From: Bubalus kerabau
Lineage: Eukaryota > Chordata > Mammalia > Artiodactyla > Bovidae
Length of the DNA: 64,000 nucleotides
NCBI RefSeq assembly: GCF_029407905.1
Contig: NC_073627.1
Span: 124,075,697 to 124,139,696, forward strand
Direction of reading: 5' to 3'
The notes below the pieces were generated by a model that had not been told where the DNA came from, ran no database searches, and saw nothing but the letters and a program-made list of their open reading frames with translations. Below are positions 23,141 through 34,937 of this stretch, piece by piece (position 1 is the stretch's first letter; every line of letters begins with the position of its first letter). Both the position numbers and the translations under genes were made by a program.

Positions 23141-23668
23141 GAGACTTAAGGGAAATACACCAAAAATAGAAATATTAGAATGAAGATGTTTGCAGCGGTT
23201 TTTTGTTGTTGTTGTTTGTTTCTTTTAAGCTTTATAGCCCTTAATGACATAGATCTATAAAGATATTTGTATGTATAAAATAAGACAGTAATTTGATTCC
23301 TGGACCTTCCAGCCTTACTTTTGTAAGTGCCTTTGCATGTTGGCTCTTGCTTACTTATCAGTTCAGTAGCATACAGTAAAGCTGGGTTGTTACACTGGTT
23401 ACCTCTCCATCTAGACACAGAGTGAATAAAATAAAGAAATAGTATCATGCTTTGCTCACAGCAAGGGCAATGGCCACATGCATCTAAAAAATGCTAACAC
23501 TGACAATGAACAGAACAGGTGGAAACTGTGCAAGCCTTAGAGCACACTCCCTTTTGGGTAAAATGCATAATATAGCCTTTAAAGTTGCAAGAGATATACA
23601 CCACCCAAACTCTAAGGGATACTGAAACACACATTTTCTTCCTAGAGAGAACAGTCTGAATAATCAGT

Positions 23669-23872
23669 GTTACACTGATCCCCAAACTTTTTGGCACCAG
23701 GGACTGGTTTCATGGAAGATAATTTTTCCAAAGACTGGGGAGATGACGGGGGAGAGGATGGTTTCAGGACGATTTAAGCGCATTTATTGTGCATTTTATT
23801 TCTATTATTATTACATCAGCTCCACCTCAGATCATCAGGTATTAGATCCCAGAGGTTGGGTACCCCTGTTTT
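23669..23872. repeat. Non-autonomous hAT-type DNA transposon remnant
   Basis: Left end 'actgatccccaaactttttggcaccagggac' and right end 'ggttgggtacccctgttt' are inverted-repeat-like, with 'gatggtttcaggacgatttaagcgcatt' between them. I recognise the family pattern (MER45/Zaphod-like) but not the exact name. Confidence 0.55.
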
Positions 23873-24166
23873 AAGAGATGAACAGTATCCTCCCAATCTA
23901 ACCTGTTAAGGTGAAATCCACTTATTGGCACTGTCAGCATCTTTTTTCCAGAGCTGAGAGATGCTATGTAGAGTAGATGTATGCCAGTTGCCAGCAGATG
24001 GTGTCAGGACTGAAACAAGTCTGCAGCACCCCTACGAGAATTGCTAAGCAATTCCAAGTCTCTTTAGAAATTACCATTTCAAAAATCCTCAACAAAATTC
24101 TAGCAAACAGAATGCAAGAACATTAAAAAGATCATACATCATGACCAAGTAGGCTTTATCCCAGGG

Positions 24167-24631
24167 ATGCAAGGATTCTTCAATATTTCCAACTCAATCA
24201 ATGTGATACACCACATTAACAAATTGAAAGATAAAAACCATGTGGTTATCTCAAGAGATGCAGAGAAAGCCTTTGACAAAATTCAACATCCATTTATGAT
24301 AAGAACCCTCCAGAAAGCAGGCATAGAAGGAACATACCTCAACATAATAAAAGCCATATATGATAAACCCACAGCAAACATTATCCTCAATGGTGAAAAA
24401 TTGAAAGCATTTCCCCTAAAGTCAGGAACAAGACAAGGGTGCCCACTCTCACCACTACTATTTAACATAGTTTTGGAAGTTTTAGCCACAGCAATCAGAG
24501 AAGAAAAAGAAATAAAAGGAATCCAGATTGGAAAAGAAGAAGTAAAACTCTCAGTGTTTGCAGATGGCATAATCCTCTACATAGAAAACCCTAAAGACAC
24601 CACCAGAAAAATTACTAGAGCTAATCAATGA
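24167..24631 (+). pseudogene. L1 ORF2 fragment: reverse-transcriptase core, inactive
   Basis: 154 readable codons covering the RT palm. Visible are 'DAEKAFDKIQHPF' (first catalytic Asp region), 'LKSGTRQGCPLSPLLFNIVLEVLATA' in outline, and the catalytic box, which reads FADGI where an active L1 has FADD. The second catalytic aspartate is therefore lost. The frame stops just after, and homologous sequence continues in another frame ('YSEVAGYKINTQK'). Confidence 0.9.
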
Positions 24632-25464
24632 ATATAGTGAAGTTGCAGGATATAAAATTAATACACAGAAACCCCTTGCATTTCTAGACACTAACAATGA
24701 GAAAACAGAAAGAGAAATTAAGGAAACAATTCCATTCACCATTGCAATGAAAAGAATAAAATACCTAGGAATAAATCTACCTAAAGAAACAAAAGACCTA
24801 TATAGAAAACTATAAAACAGTGATGAAAGAAATCAAAGATGACACAAATAGATAGATAAATATACCATGTTCATGGATTGGAAGAATTAATATAGTGAAA
24901 ATGAGTATACTACCCAAAGCAATCTATAGATTCAATGCAATCCCTATCATGCTACCAGTGGTATTTTTCACAGAACTAGAACAAATAATTTCAAAATTTG
25001 TATGGAAATACAAAAAAAACATAAAATAGCCGAAGCAATCTTGAGAAAGAAGAATGGAACTGGAGGAGGAATCAACCTGCCTGACTTCAGACTATACTAC
25101 AAAGCTACAGTCATCAAGACAATATGGTATTGACAAAAAGACAGAAATATAGATCAGTGGAACAAAATAGAAAGCCCAGAGATAAATCCACGCACCTATG
25201 GACACCTTATCTTTGACAAAGGAGGCAAGAATATACAATGGATTAAAGACAATCTCTTTAAAAAGTGGTGCTGGGAAAACTGGTCAACCACTTGTAAAAG
25301 AATGAAACTAGAGCACTTTCTAACACCATACATAAAAATAAACTCAAAATGGGTTAAAGATCTAAACGTAAGACCAGAAACTAAAACTCCTAGAGGAAAA
25401 CATAGGCAAAAAACTCTCTGACATAAATCACAGCAGGATCCTCTATGACCTACCTTCCAGAGTA

Positions 25465-26256
25465 ATGGAAATAAAAGCAAAAATAAACAAATGGGACCTA
25501 ATTAAACTTAAAAGTTTTTGCACAATGAAGGAAACTATAAGCAAGGTGAAAAGACAGCCTTCAGAATGGGAGAAAATAATAGCAAATGAAGCAACTGACA
25601 AATTAATCTCGAAAATATACAAACAGCTCATGCAGCTCAATACCAGAAAAATAAATGACCCAATCAAAAAATGGGCCAAAGAACTAAATGGACATTTCTC
25701 CAAAGAAGACATACAGATGGCTACCAAACACATGAAAAGATGCTCAACATCACTCATTATCAGAGAAATGCAAATCAAAACCACTATGAGGTACCATCTC
25801 ATGCTGGTCAGAATGGATGCTATCAAAAAGTCTACAAACAATAAATGCTGGAGAGGGTGTGGAGAAAAGGGAACCCTCTCACACTTCTGGTGGGAATACA
25901 AATTAGTACAGCCACTATGGAGAACAGTGTGGAGATTCCTTAGAAAACTGGAAACAGAACTGCCATATGATCCAGCAATCCCACTGCTGGGCATATACAC
26001 AGAGGTAACCAGAATTGAAAGAGATATGTGTACCCCAATGTTCATCATAGCACTGTTTACAATAACTAGAACATGGAAGCAACCTAGATGTCCATTGGCA
26101 GATGGCTGGATAAAAAAGCTGTGGTACACATACACAATGGAATATTACTCAGCTATTAAAAAGAATGCATTTGAATCAGTTCTAATGAGGTGGATGAAAC
26201 TGGAGCCTATTATACAGAGTGAAGTCAGAAAGAAAAACACCAATACAGTACATTAA
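25465..26256 (+). pseudogene. L1 ORF2 fragment: C-terminal domain
   Basis: 263 readable codons up to the natural ORF2 end. Contains the cysteine-rich motif: CWRGC...H...WWEY, where the usual C-x3-C-x7-H-x4-C ends in Tyr and not Cys, so the metal-binding knuckle has lost a ligand. Ends 'YTMEYYSAIKKNAFESVL' and the last ORF2 residues. The apparent ATG start is internal to the original ORF2, not a true start. Confidence 0.9.
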
Positions 26257-26471
26257 CACACATATATGGAATTTAGAAAGATGGTAACAATGACCCTATA
26301 TGCAAGACAGCAAAAGAACAGACTTTTGGACTCTATGGGAGAAGGCAAGGGTGGGATGATTTGAGAGAATAGCACTGAAACATGTATATTACCATATGTG
26401 AAATAGATGACGAGTCCAAGTTCAATGCATGAAACGGGACACTCAAAGCCAGTGCACTGGGACAACCCTGA

Positions 26472-26516
26472 GGGATGGGATGGGGAGGGAGGTGGGAGGG
26501 GGGTTCAGGATGGGGG
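26472..26516 (+). other. G-quadruplex-prone tract in the L1 3'UTR
   Basis: At least six runs of three or more G within 45 bp (GGGATGGGATGGGGAGGGAG and onward), a classic G4-forming pattern. G-rich polypurine tracts in L1 3'UTRs are established; folding here is inferred. Confidence 0.6.
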
Positions 26517-26645
26517 ACACATGTACACCAATGGCTGATTCATGTCAATGTATGGCAAAACCCACAATACTGTAAAGTAATTAGCCTCCAATCAAAATAA
26601 ATTAATTTTTTTTTAAAGTTAAAAAAAAAAAAAAAAGAAATTGCC

Positions 26646-27759
26646 TTTACAAAAGTTGACACTTCAGTCTGGTTATTTCTATGGAAAGATGTCAGTTTGG
26701 AGCATCCTGGATGCAAAGGCCTGACTTTACAAGATCCACAGATGCACTTGAACAGACTAAACTGGGGTTGCTGACCATGCCAATCACTGATGTGCAAGCT
26801 TTAGTTCACTCTGAGACCATCTCTCCATTGCCCAAGGTAGTCACAAGTAATAACCAGCAGGTGACTTCAGTGGTTAGCACAACTCAGATTCAAATGGCAG
26901 TTTCTCAAAGAAAATGTGACCAGCATCATATTAAATTCTCAACATAAAGTCTCAAAAATTGATAAAAATTCTTAAACTTTGTTTTAAAAATCTCAAATTT
27001 CTTAAAATTGTTCAATTGCTGAATTCTTAAAAAAAAAAAAGGCAACTTATTTAATTTCTTCAACAGTCCTATGAGATAGGCATTTTTATTCCAATTTGAC
27101 AGTTGAAGAAAGACCCCGAGGGACTGAGAAGCTTGCCCAAGGCCATACACAAATGACAACTAAGAATCACCTCTGGGATCCTTACCTGATGGGAGTCGAT
27201 TCCAAATGCGTTATACTGGTAACAGTGCCAGGTTTATGTCCTCATTACAAGTGGGATATTACTCATGCAACTACAGAAACAACAGAACAAAAACAACAAA
27301 AATGGTACAGAAGTACATCCTAGTCCCCTGCTTTTAATTCATTACTAAGGTTTACCATCTTTATGGTTTCTAAATGAACTCCTTGAGGTCAGCAAAGAAT
27401 AATGATGGAAAATATTAACACAGTTAATTATTAAAAACTATTGATCCTTAATATCAAAACTAAAACCTACAAGTTTATACAAGAGAAAGCTACCTTGAAA
27501 AAGCTGGACATCCACTTTAAATGGCCAAAAGAAACTCTCCAGAGTCTATGAAAGGTTTTCTAGGAATGGTTAACAGAACAGACATCTTAAGAATGGGGAT
27601 AGGATATCAATGACATGACTGAGTGAACTGAACTGAACTGACTGAAGCTCTTCAGGATCCTTTCAAAGAATGAATCTAAGTTAGAACAAAACTAAATGGG
27701 AAAACAAAATGTCATTTATGGCCTATTATTAGCAAATATTTTTTAGAATAAGAACAATA
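26646..27759. other. Intergenic; MIR-like fragment
   Basis: About 27055-27165 reads as a minus-strand MIR ('cctatgagataggcatttttattcc...gaagcttgcccaaggccatacac'). A short (GAACT)n-like run at 27624-27645 resembles the tail of a BovB-derived element. No coding signal. Confidence 0.5.
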
Positions 27760-28380
27760 TTGTTGTTCAGTCACTCAGTCGTGTCCAACTCTTTGCTACC
27801 TCATGGACTGCAGCATGCCAGGCTTCCCTGTCCTTCACCATCTCCCCAAGTTTGCTCAAACTCATTTCCATTGAGTCGATGATGCCATCCAACCATCTCA
27901 TCCTCTCTTGCCTCCTTCTCCTCCTGCCCTCAATCTTTCCCAGCATCAGGGTCTTTTCAGATGAGTCAGCTCTTCACATCAGGTGACCAAAGTATTGGAG
28001 CTTCAGCATCACTCCTTCCAATGAATATTCAGAGTTGATTTCCTTTAGGATTGACTAGTTTGATCTTCTTGCAGTCCAAAGCACTCTCAAGAGTCTTCTC
28101 CAACACCACAGTTCAAAAGCATCAATTCTTTGGCACTCAGCTTTTCTTTATAGTCCAACTCTCACATCCATACATGACTACTGGAAAAACCATAGCTTTG
28201 ACAAGATGCACCTTTGTCGTCAAAGTGATGTCTCTGCTTTTAAATACACTAACTTTGCCATAGCTTTTCTTCCAAGGAGCAAGCCTCTTTTGATGGCTAC
28301 AGTTACTGTCCACAGTGACTTTAAGCCCACGAAAATAAAGTATATCACTGTTTCCACTTTCCCCCATCTATTTGCCATGA
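27760..28380 (-). repeat. BovB LINE 3' fragment, 0.6 kb
   Basis: The minus strand carries the BovB ORF2 C-terminal region with frameshifts. A readable piece is 'LTTKVHLVKAMVFPVVMYGC' at 28137-28367, and the tail starts at 27760 with TTGTTGTTCAGTCACTCAGTC on plus. 5'-truncated. Confidence 0.9.
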
Positions 28381-28404
28381 AACAAGTTACCAATGCCATG
28401 CTTT

Positions 28405-28640
28405 GCTGGGAGTAGTAATATTTCTGGAAGGCAATTTGGCAGTGAATAATATCAAAGATTTGAAACATCATTCTATCTTTTGATGCAGTAATTCCATTTG
28501 TTGGGATTAACTTTAAGGAAAGGAACAGAAATAAGGTGAGAATATGATACACAAACATTTGCTTTATAAGAATTGTATCTTAGTGTTTGGAATAGCTTAT
28601 ATGCCTAATAAGTGATAGGGCAAGTTATAGTAACTTCAGC
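28405..28640 (+). repeat. Old L1 ORF2-end fragment (tentative)
   Basis: 'tttctggaaggcaatttggcagtg...gatgcagtaattccatttgttgggatt' matches the order of an L1MC/L1ME ORF2 C-terminus. Much diverged. Confidence 0.5.
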
Positions 28641-28689
28641 ACTGTAAGTTGTTTGTGAATAAATTTTAATAATAAAGTTAACTGAATAC

Positions 28690-29640
28690 AAAAAATCTTC
28701 AAATAACCTAATTTTCTTAAAATGAGCAAAAGACCTGAATAGCCATTTTCCCAAAAGACATACAAAAGGCCAACAAATACATGAAAAAGTTTTCAACATC
28801 ACTGATCATCAGAATATGCAAATCAAAACCACAAGGAGGTATCACCTCATATCTGTTAGAATAACCAAAAAGACAAGAGCTGACAAACACTGTCCAGAAC
28901 ATGAAGAAAGGGAACGCTTGGTGGGAATGTAAATTGGCTCCGCCACTACAGAAAATACTATAGAGGTTTCTCAAGATATTAAAAATAAAACTACTGCGTG
29001 ATCTAGCAACCCCACTTCTTTGTAGACATCCAAAGGAAATGAAATCATCTTAAAGAAATATGTGCACCCCCACTGCAGCATCATCCACAATAGCCAAGGT
29101 ATAATAAAAACATTCTACCTTGTGTTCACCAACAGATGGATAAAGGAAATGTGACATATGTATGTATATGGGTATATATATATACACATATATAAAACAA
29201 TATTATTCAGCCTTTAAAAAGGAAACCTTGGCATTTGTGATAACATAGAATAACTTAGAGGGCATTAAGTGAAGTGAAATAAGCCAGACAGAGAAAGACA
29301 AATATTGCATGGTATCATTTATATGTGAAATCTTAAAAAAAAATTCACTCAGAGTTGAAGAATAGTTGCCAGGGGCTGAAGGGGGTGAGAGAAATAGGGA
29401 GAGGTTGGTAAAAGGTACAGATTTACAGATATAAGATGAACAACATTGAGGATAATAATAATGTATCATATTACTGAAATTTGCTAGGAAGATAAACTTG
29501 TGTTCTCACTTAAAAAAAAAAAAAGACAAGTATGTGGGGAAAAAAAAGAGCCCAGGTTAATTAATTGGATGTGGAGAATCCTCTCACAGTGTATACATAT
29601 ATCAAATCATCATGTTGGACACTTTATTTTTTTTGAAGAG
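28690..29640 (+). repeat. Old L1 (L1M-like) ORF2 3' end and 3'UTR
   Basis: Recognisable in order: 'caaaagacctgaatagccattttccc', 'atgcaaatcaaaaccacaaggaggtatcacctcat', 'ggtgggaatgtaaattgg', 'accaacagatggataaa', 'ttattcagcctttaaaaagg' and 'ttgccaggggctga'. Multiple stops in all frames. A short AT-rich microsatellite lies at about 29160-29198. Confidence 0.85.
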
Positions 29641-29807
29641 CTAAACTATCCATAACTGGAAATAATTTTAATAATGTGTGTACAGGGCAACCTCAGTTAG
29701 CCAACACAGAACTATAGCTCTAAAGCAACCAGCTCTCTTCAGGCTCAGAAGGCCCATGTCCATCTCAAGGGAAAACAGTAACAATTAAAACAGCAATGAA
29801 TACTTTT

Positions 29808-29856
29808 TTAAAAATTTATTTATTTTAATTAGAGGCTAATTACAATAAAAATACCT
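29808..29856 (-). repeat. Very short L1 3' end fragment (tentative)
   Basis: 'aaatttatttattttaattagaggctaattacaata' is the reverse complement of the last ~45 bp of ruminant L1 plus an A-tail. Too short for certainty. Confidence 0.5.
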
Positions 29857-29944
29857 ACTGTTTTACTTGTCAATTATACCTCGAGCTGAAAACGAAAAAC
29901 TTGAACACCAGGTTCCAAAACCACTTGGGCAAGGAGGTTAAACT

Positions 29945-30183
29945 GTAGAATTAAGACAATGGGCTTTGGAATCTGACTGCCTGGGTTAAATCTCACTCTG
30001 CCAACAATTAGCTGTATGATCTCAAGTTGGTTATTGAATCTCAGTTTCTTCACTGGTGAAATGAGTATGAAACCAGTAACTAGTTCATTGGACTTTTGTG
30101 AAAATTCAGTGAGATAATACAAAATATTCAACTGTCCTTGGCACATAGAAAACACTCAACAAATTGCTCACCATTATTAATCA
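29945..30183 (+). repeat. MIR SINE, near full length
   Basis: tRNA-like start 'caatgggctttggaatctgactgcctgggtt', core 'tcagtttcttcactggtgaaatgag' and L2-like end 'cttggcacatagaaaacactcaac' in the right order over about 240 bp. Ancient mammalian SINE, not a tRNA gene. Confidence 0.9.
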
Positions 30184-31130
30184 TCTATATTATAGTTGAC
30201 ATAATTGGCATAAAAACGATAATGTATTATTTCTAGGTGGTACAATGACAGGTTTTTATTTTCTTCTTTGTACCTTGCCCTATTTTCCAAGTCAGAGATG
30301 TAGGATACCCTCATGAATAAAAAAATTTTTTCTGAGAAAACATCTGGAAGCCCTTGGCCCAGTGCCTGGCACATGGACGTTCTTCCAAATGCTTGCTGGA
30401 ATGGTACCCACTGGCTGCCCTCGCCAGCTAATGTCAAATGAGTAATTCACATCCAAGACTGCCGCAAGCTGCCTGCCCATCCTACTGTGGGTCTCCTTAG
30501 GGCAGAGCCTCTCCCACATCCTGCTCCATTACCACCCGTAGATTCTTCCCCAGCACCCCCTGATGGAATAATTTCACCTTAGTCAGCCCAGTGACCCCTT
30601 GCCACATGCGGAGGTCACCTATTCAATAAATACTGCCTGATTCACTGAATCTAATATGATAATTTGAAGAATGAAGACATTTGATAAAGTCAGCAGCTTA
30701 TTATTCTACATATAGTAAGTATTCCAGTTTTCAAAGAATGATTTCTAACTCTTAATTATGCATCACCACTTCCATCAAACACTGTCTACATTCTCAAGGC
30801 TTCTTCTACTATATGAGGTCATCATGGTAGGTTTTCCAAGCCTTACAACACTCACACAATTCACATTGAATAATGGGTAAGTTGTTAAAAAAGACAACTT
30901 TAAGGGCTCAATTTTGGTCTAGACCTATTATAATAGTCAACTTCAAAAGTTAGTTTTGGGAACAGAGACTAATGAAACAGCAACTTCACCACAGTATATC
31001 TACATTTTACTGCCATTTTGCTTTTAATCCTCAACCCAAAGCTAAAAATACAGCATTATGAGAGAATATGAATATACTCCAATAGTTGATAGCTCTCTAG
31101 ATAAACACTGACAGCTCTATTGTCAAGATT
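30184..31130. other. Intergenic, possible L2 remnant
   Basis: 'aataaatactgcctgattcactgaatc' at about 30620-30650 resembles an L2 end. No gene supported. Confidence 0.35.
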
Positions 31131-31143
31131 ATTATTCTAGATT

Positions 31144-34100
31144 CACTTCAGTTCAGTCACTCAGTCGTGTCCGACTCTTTGCAACCCCATGAATTGCAGC
31201 ACGCCAGGCCTCCCTGTCCATCACCAACTCCCGGAGTTCACGTAAATTCATGTCCATCAACTCGGTGATGCCATCCAGCCATCTCATCCTCTGTCGTCCC
31301 CTTCTCCTCTTGCCCCCAATCCTTCCCAGCATCAGAGTCTTTTCCAATGAGTTAACTCTTTGCATGAGGTGGCCAAAGTACTGGAGTTTCAGCTTTAGCA
31401 TCAGTCCTTCCAAAGAACACCCAGGGCTGATCTCCTTTAGAATGGACTGGTTGGATCTCCTTGCAGTCCAAGGGACTCTCAAGAGTCTTCTCCAACACCA
31501 CAGTTCAAAGGCATCAATTCTTCAGCACTCAGCTTTCTTCACAGTCCAACTCTCATATCCATACATGACCGCTGGAAAAACCATAGCCTTGACTAGATGG
31601 ACCTTTGTTGGCAAAGTAATGTCTCTGCTTTTGAATATGCTATCTAGGTTGGTCATAACTTTCCTTCCAAGGAGAAAGCGTCTTTTAATTTCATGGTTGC
31701 AATCACCATCTACAGTGATTTTGGAGCCCCCCAAAATAAAGTCTAACACTGTTTCCCCATCTATTTCCCATGAAGTAATGGGACCAGATGCTATGATCTT
31801 TGTTTTCTGAATGTTGAGCTTTAAGCCAACTTTTTCACTCTCCTCTTTCACTTTCATCAGGAGGCTTTTGAGTTCCTCTTCACTTTATGCCATAAGGGTG
31901 GTGTCATCTGCATATCTGAGGTTATTGATATTTCTCCCGGCAGTCTTGATTCCAGCTTGTGCTTCTTCCAGCCCAGCGTTTCTCATTATGTACTCTGCAT
32001 GTAAGTTAAATAAGCAGGGTGACAATATACAGCCTTGAAGTACTTCTTCTCCTATTTAGAACCAGTCTATTGTTCCATGTCCAGTTCTAACTGTTGCTTC
32101 CTGACCTGCATATAGGTTTCTCAAGAGGCAGGTCAGGTGGTCTGGTATTCCCATCTCTTTCAGAATTTTCCACAGTTTCTTGTGATCCACACAGTCAAAG
32201 GCTTTGGCATAGTCAATAAAGCAGAAATAGATGTTTTTCTGGAACTCTCTTGCTTTTTCCATGATCCAGCGAATGTTGGCAATTTGATCTCTGGTTCCTC
32301 TGCCTTTTCTAAAACCAGCTTGAGCATCAGGAAGTTCACGGTTCACGTATTGCTGAAGCCTGGCTTGGAGAATTTTGAGCATTACTTTACTAGCGTGTGA
32401 GAGGAGTGCAATTGTGCAGTAGTTTGAGCATTCTTTGGCATTGCCTTTCTTTGGGACTGGAATGAAAACGGACCTTTTCCAGTCCTGTGGCCACTGCTGA
32501 GTTTTACAAATTTTCTGGTATATTGAGTGCAGCACTTTCACAGCATCATCTTTCAGGATTTGAAATAGCTCAACTGGAATTACATCACCTCCACTAGCTT
32601 TGTTCATAGTGAGCTTTCTAAGGCTCACTTACCTTCACATTCCAGGATGTCTGGCTCTAGGTGAGTGATCACACCATTGTGATTATCTTGGTCATGAAGA
32701 TCTTTTTTGTGTAGTTTTTGTGTATTCTTGCCACCTCTTCTTAATATCTTCTGCTTCTGTTAGGTCCATACCATTTCTGTCCTTTATTGAGCCCATCTTT
32801 GCATGAAATGTCCCCTTGGTATCTCTAGTTTTCTTGAAGAGATCTCTAGTCTTTCCCATTCTGTTGTTTTCCTCTATTTCTTTGCATTGATTGCTGAGGA
32901 AAGCTTTCTTATCTCTCTTTGCTTTTCTTTGGAACTCTGCATTCAGATGCTTATATCTTTCCTTTTCTCCTTTGCTTTTTGCTTCTCTTATTTTCACAGC
33001 TATTTTTAAGTCCTCCTCAGACAGCCATTTTGCTTTTTTGCATTTCTTTTCCATGGGGATAGTCTTGATCCCTGTCTCCTGTACAATGTCATGAACCTCC
33101 GTCCATAGTTCATCAGACACTCTAACAGATATAGTCCCTTAAATCTATTTCTCACTTCCACTGTATTATCATAAGGGATTTGATTTAGGTCATACCTGAA
33201 TGGTCTAGTGGTTTCCCCTACTTTCTTCAATTTCAGTCTGAATTTGGCAATAAGGAGTTCATGATCTGAGCCACAGTCAGCTCCTGGTCTTGTTTTTGCT
33301 AACTCTATAGAGCTTCTCTATCTTTGGCTGCAAAGAATATAATCAATCTTATTTCAGTGTTGACCATCTGGTGATTTCCATGTGTAGAGTCTGCTCGTGT
33401 TGTTGGAAGAGGGGGTTTGCTATGACCAGTGCGTTCTCTTTGCAAAAGTCTATTAGCCTTTGCCCTGCTTCATTCCGTATTCCAAGGCCAAATTTGCCTG
33501 TTACTTCAGGTGTTTCTTGACTTCCTACTTTTGCATTCCAGTCCCCTATAATGAAAAAGACATCTATTTTGGGTGTTAGTTCTAAAAGGTCTTGTAGGTC
33601 TTCATAGAACCATTCAACTTCAGCTTCTTCAGCATTACTGGTTAGGGCATAGACTTGGATTACTGTGATATTGAATGGTTTGCCTTGGAAACGAACAGAG
33701 ATCATTCTGTCGTTTTTGAGATTGCATCCAAGTACTGCATTTCAGACTCTTTTGTTGACCATGATGGCTACTCCATTTCTTCTAAGGGATTCCTGCCCAC
33801 AGTAGTAGATATAATGGTCATCTGAGTTAAATTCACCCATTCCAGTCCATTTCAGTTCACTGATTCCTAGAATGTCAACGTTCACTCTTGCCATCTCCTG
33901 TTGGACCACTTCCAATTTGCCTTGATTCATGGACCTAACATTCCAGGTTCCTATGCAATATTGCTTTACAGCATCGGACCTTGCTTCTATCACCAGTCAC
34001 ATCCACAGCTGTGTATTCTTTTTGCTTTGGCTCCATCCCTTCATTCTTTCTGGAGTTATTTCTCCACTGGTCCCCAGTAGCATATTGGGCACCTACCGAC

Positions 34101-34235
34101 CTGGGGAGTTCCCCTTTCAGTATCCTATCATTTTGCCTTTTCATACCTTTCATGGGGTTCTCAAGGCAAGAATACGGAAGTGGTTTGCCATTCCCTTCTC
34201 CAGTGGACCACATCACATCCTGTCAGTTATGTGTA
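31144..34235 (-). mobile_element. BovB (RTE-clade) LINE, near full length, 3.09 kb
   Basis: The longest BovB in the window, close to the family's roughly 3.2 kb. The 5' end is at 34235 and the 3' tail at 31144. It is flanked by a perfect 13-bp target-site duplication ATTATTCTAGATT (31131-31143 and 34236-34248), so the boundaries are secure. ORF2 domains appear in the expected order (endonuclease, then reverse transcriptase, then C-terminal region), but several frameshifts and stops disable it. BovB is established as horizontally spread between squamates and ruminants. Confidence 0.97.
31153..33993 (-). pseudogene. BovB ORF2 (endonuclease/reverse transcriptase), disabled
   Basis: Reads 5' to 3' on the minus strand. 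At 33742-33993 is the AP-endonuclease start ('IGTWNVRSMNQGKLEVVQQE', 'ILGISELKWTG'). At 33349-33705 is the rest of the endonuclease with 'FFIIGDWNAKVG'. At 32692-33230 are linker pieces in two frames. At 32056-32628 is RT with 'PVPKKGN', 'AGFRKGRGTRDQI' and 'CFIDYAKAFDCVDHKK'. YADD follows at about 31900, but a TAA codon replaces the usual Glu just after 'TTLMA'. At 31153-31857 is the C-terminal region. Catalytic Asp residues are present in YADD; loss of function comes from frame breaks. Confidence 0.92.
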
Positions 34236-34248
34236 ATTATTCTAGATT

Positions 34249-34431
34249 AGCTGTGCTCAAAGTGTGGTCTCCAGACCAGCAGCCTCGGGATCAACTAGAA
34301 CTTGTCAGAAATGCAGATTCTCGGGTCCCACCCTGACCTAGTCAATCAAAAACTCTGAGACTGGGGCCCAGAAATCTGAATTTTAACTAGTCCTCTAGTG
34401 ATTCTGATGCATACTAAAGTTTGAAAACAAT
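34249..34431 (+). repeat. MER5A-like hAT-Charlie element
   Basis: 'agctgtgctcaaagtgtggtctccagaccagcagcctcgggatcaactag' to 'tgatgcatactaaagtttgaaaacaatg' follows the MER5A order. The BovB inserted almost exactly at its left edge. Confidence 0.75.
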
Positions 34432-34928
34432 GTCTCTAAAAACAGGAATCCAACTAACACCAAACCATATAACTGTTTAAGTACTAGGACAACTATATAG
34501 CCAGAGAGGCCTTGGCTATCTGGAGAGTAAGTTTGCTGGGGCAGAAAATGCACCTCACACAAGCTTCATCTTGCTCAGGGAAGCCTGAAACTGTGGTGAT
34601 TTGATGATTTCATTGCCAAAGGAAGAGTACAGAGAAGACATCCTTGAGAAACAAATAAGCCATGATCTACAGCAGTGGAAAGTATGAAATATCCTTCCTC
34701 ATGCTCAAGCTGATGGCAGAGGCAACAGTCCCTTGATGGAATTAAACAGCATGCTGAAATTAAGAATTTGATCCCCTCTGTCTGATTTGCTGGAAAACTT
34801 TTAGGAAAGTCACTACCTCATTGTGCCATTAGCAAAAGTGCAATTTTTAAAATCCCTGTATGAATGCTTTGGAGCCAGCTGCTACTTACCAGTCATGAAC
34901 TCTTCAAAGAATCTTCAAAGATGGAAAA
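34432..34928. other. Intergenic, no recognised feature
   Basis: Unique-looking sequence with no supported gene or repeat. Confidence 0.45.
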
Positions 34929-34937
34929 ATCTCTCAG

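Larger units (their letters stand above)
24081..26635 (+). mobile_element. Ruminant L1 LINE, 5'-truncated, 2.55 kb
   Basis: Begins inside ORF2 upstream of the reverse-transcriptase core and runs to a complete 3'UTR and A-tail (about 26621-26635). ORF2 is broken by stops and frameshifts into several segments. Flanking AGAAATTACC (24066-24075) and AGAAATTGCC (26636-26645) look like a diverged target-site duplication. The 3'UTR contains a G-rich tract at 26472-26516. ORF1 and the endonuclease domain are missing, so it cannot move on its own. Confidence 0.95.

Noticed and set aside
25443..26135. 230-codon minus-strand open frame
   Set aside because: Antisense shadow of L1 ORF2, rich in Leu, Ser and Phe as expected from complementing an A-rich L1.
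31250..31810. 186-codon plus-strand open frame (and its copy at 50428-50973)
   Set aside because: Both are exact antisense shadows of the BovB ORF2 C-terminus; the repetition across the window comes from the LINE.
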